Assembly: GCA_003229495.1 (NCBI GenBank)
Contig: QIEB01000472.1
Coordinates: forward strand, 1-7,979
Source of the DNA: Flammeovirgaceae bacterium
GTDB taxonomy: Bacteria; Bacteroidota; Bacteroidia; Cytophagales; Cyclobacteriaceae
Direction of reading: 5' to 3'
Length of the DNA stretch: 7,979 nucleotides
The position numbers and the translations under genes are program-made. Positions within the stretch are counted from its first letter, which is position 1. Every line of letters begins with the position of its first letter. The notes below the pieces were generated by a model. The model saw nothing but the letters and a program-made list of their open reading frames with translations. It was not told the origin of the DNA and searched no databases. This document shows positions 7,705 through 7,979 of the stretch, one piece after another.

Positions 7705-7979
7705 ATGGATCAACATATAGCAGAAACCGCCGGATATCACAATGAACAATGGCATGCCCATGGGCATCACAAGGAAAGCTTTGTAAGCAAATACATATTT
7801 AGTCAGGACCACAAAATCATTGCTAAACAATTTCTGATCACTGGGATTTTCTGGGCCTTAATAGGCGGTATGTTAAGTAGTATCTTCAGATTGCAATTAG
7901 GGTACCCTGATATGAGCCTGGAATGGCTGCGCCCGGTATTTGGAGGCTGGATCACCGATGCTGGCAAATTGGACCCCGA
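7705..7979 (+). CDS. coxA: Cytochrome c oxidase subunit I (heme-copper oxidase), 3' partial
   Basis: This is the N-terminal 91 residues of the catalytic oxygen-reducing subunit, open at the window end. From the ATG at 7705 the product has a His-rich leader (His at 4, 12, 17, 19, 21, 22). It is followed by FSQDHKIIAKQFLITG (32-47), the conserved start of subunit I before helix I. Helix I covers about residues 43-64, ending in the family-typical FRLQLGYP. The first heme ligand, helices II-XII and the CuB ligands lie beyond the window, so the oxidase subtype cannot be read here. Pairing with a CuA-bearing CoxB makes it a cytochrome c oxidase, not a quinol oxidase. The gene begins 48 bases after coxB, just past the heptamer array. 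Confidence 0.93.
   Translation, partial: MDQHIAETAGYHNEQWHAHGHHKESFVSKYIFSQDHKIIAKQFLITGIFWALIGGMLSSIFRLQLGYPDMSLEWLRPVFGGWITDAGKLDP

Noticed and set aside
1..7979. A novel undescribed system, mobile element or CRISPR array
   Set aside because: Every gene in the window fits a known ACIII or cytochrome c oxidase family. Intergenic gaps are 50 bases or less and hold nothing but the heptamer array. I see no integrase, transposase, spaced repeats or foreign-looking composition.

Overview
This window looks like a stretch of a Bacteroidota chromosome, possibly Cytophagales-like or a related lineage. It holds most of an Alternative Complex III (ACIII) operon running into the genes of a heme-copper cytochrome c oxidase. 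The assignment rests on five observations: gene order actB-actC-actD-actE-actF-coxB-coxA, a fused molybdopterin-like/ferredoxin ActB, a four-helix CoxB typical of Bacteroidota, moderate GC, and start codons without clear Shine-Dalgarno sequences. Everything is on the + strand. I saw no RNA gene, CRISPR array, mobile element or convincing internal terminator.

Layout: position 1 lies inside actB, which is open at its 5' end and ends at 2681. It is followed by actC (2693-4087), actD (4091-4618), actE (4628-5248), actF (5270-6565), coxB (6616-7656) and the first 91 codons of coxA (7705 to the window end). Gaps are 11, 3, 9, 21, 50 and 48 bases, so the genes are probably co-transcribed. The pentaheme subunit gene actA would be expected just upstream of the window. 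The rest of coxA, and probably further oxidase subunits, would lie downstream.

How the genes work together: ActC, an NrfD/PsrC-like membrane protein, is the expected site of menaquinol oxidation. Electrons would pass through the four Fe-S clusters of ActB to the c-type hemes (ActA, not visible, and the monoheme lipoprotein ActE). They would then reach the CuA centre of CoxB and the heme-copper core of CoxA. ActD and ActF are membrane partners, and ActF is a second, ActC-like ten-helix protein. The operon therefore encodes a quinol-to-oxygen module that does the job of a bc1 complex plus oxidase.

The core system is known, not novel. The less ordinary details are small repeats. There is a perfect 24-bp tandem duplication in an actB linker and a histidine-every-seven-residues repeat in an ActF loop. 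A six-unit 7-bp array starts on the coxB stop codon and fills most of the coxB-coxA gap.
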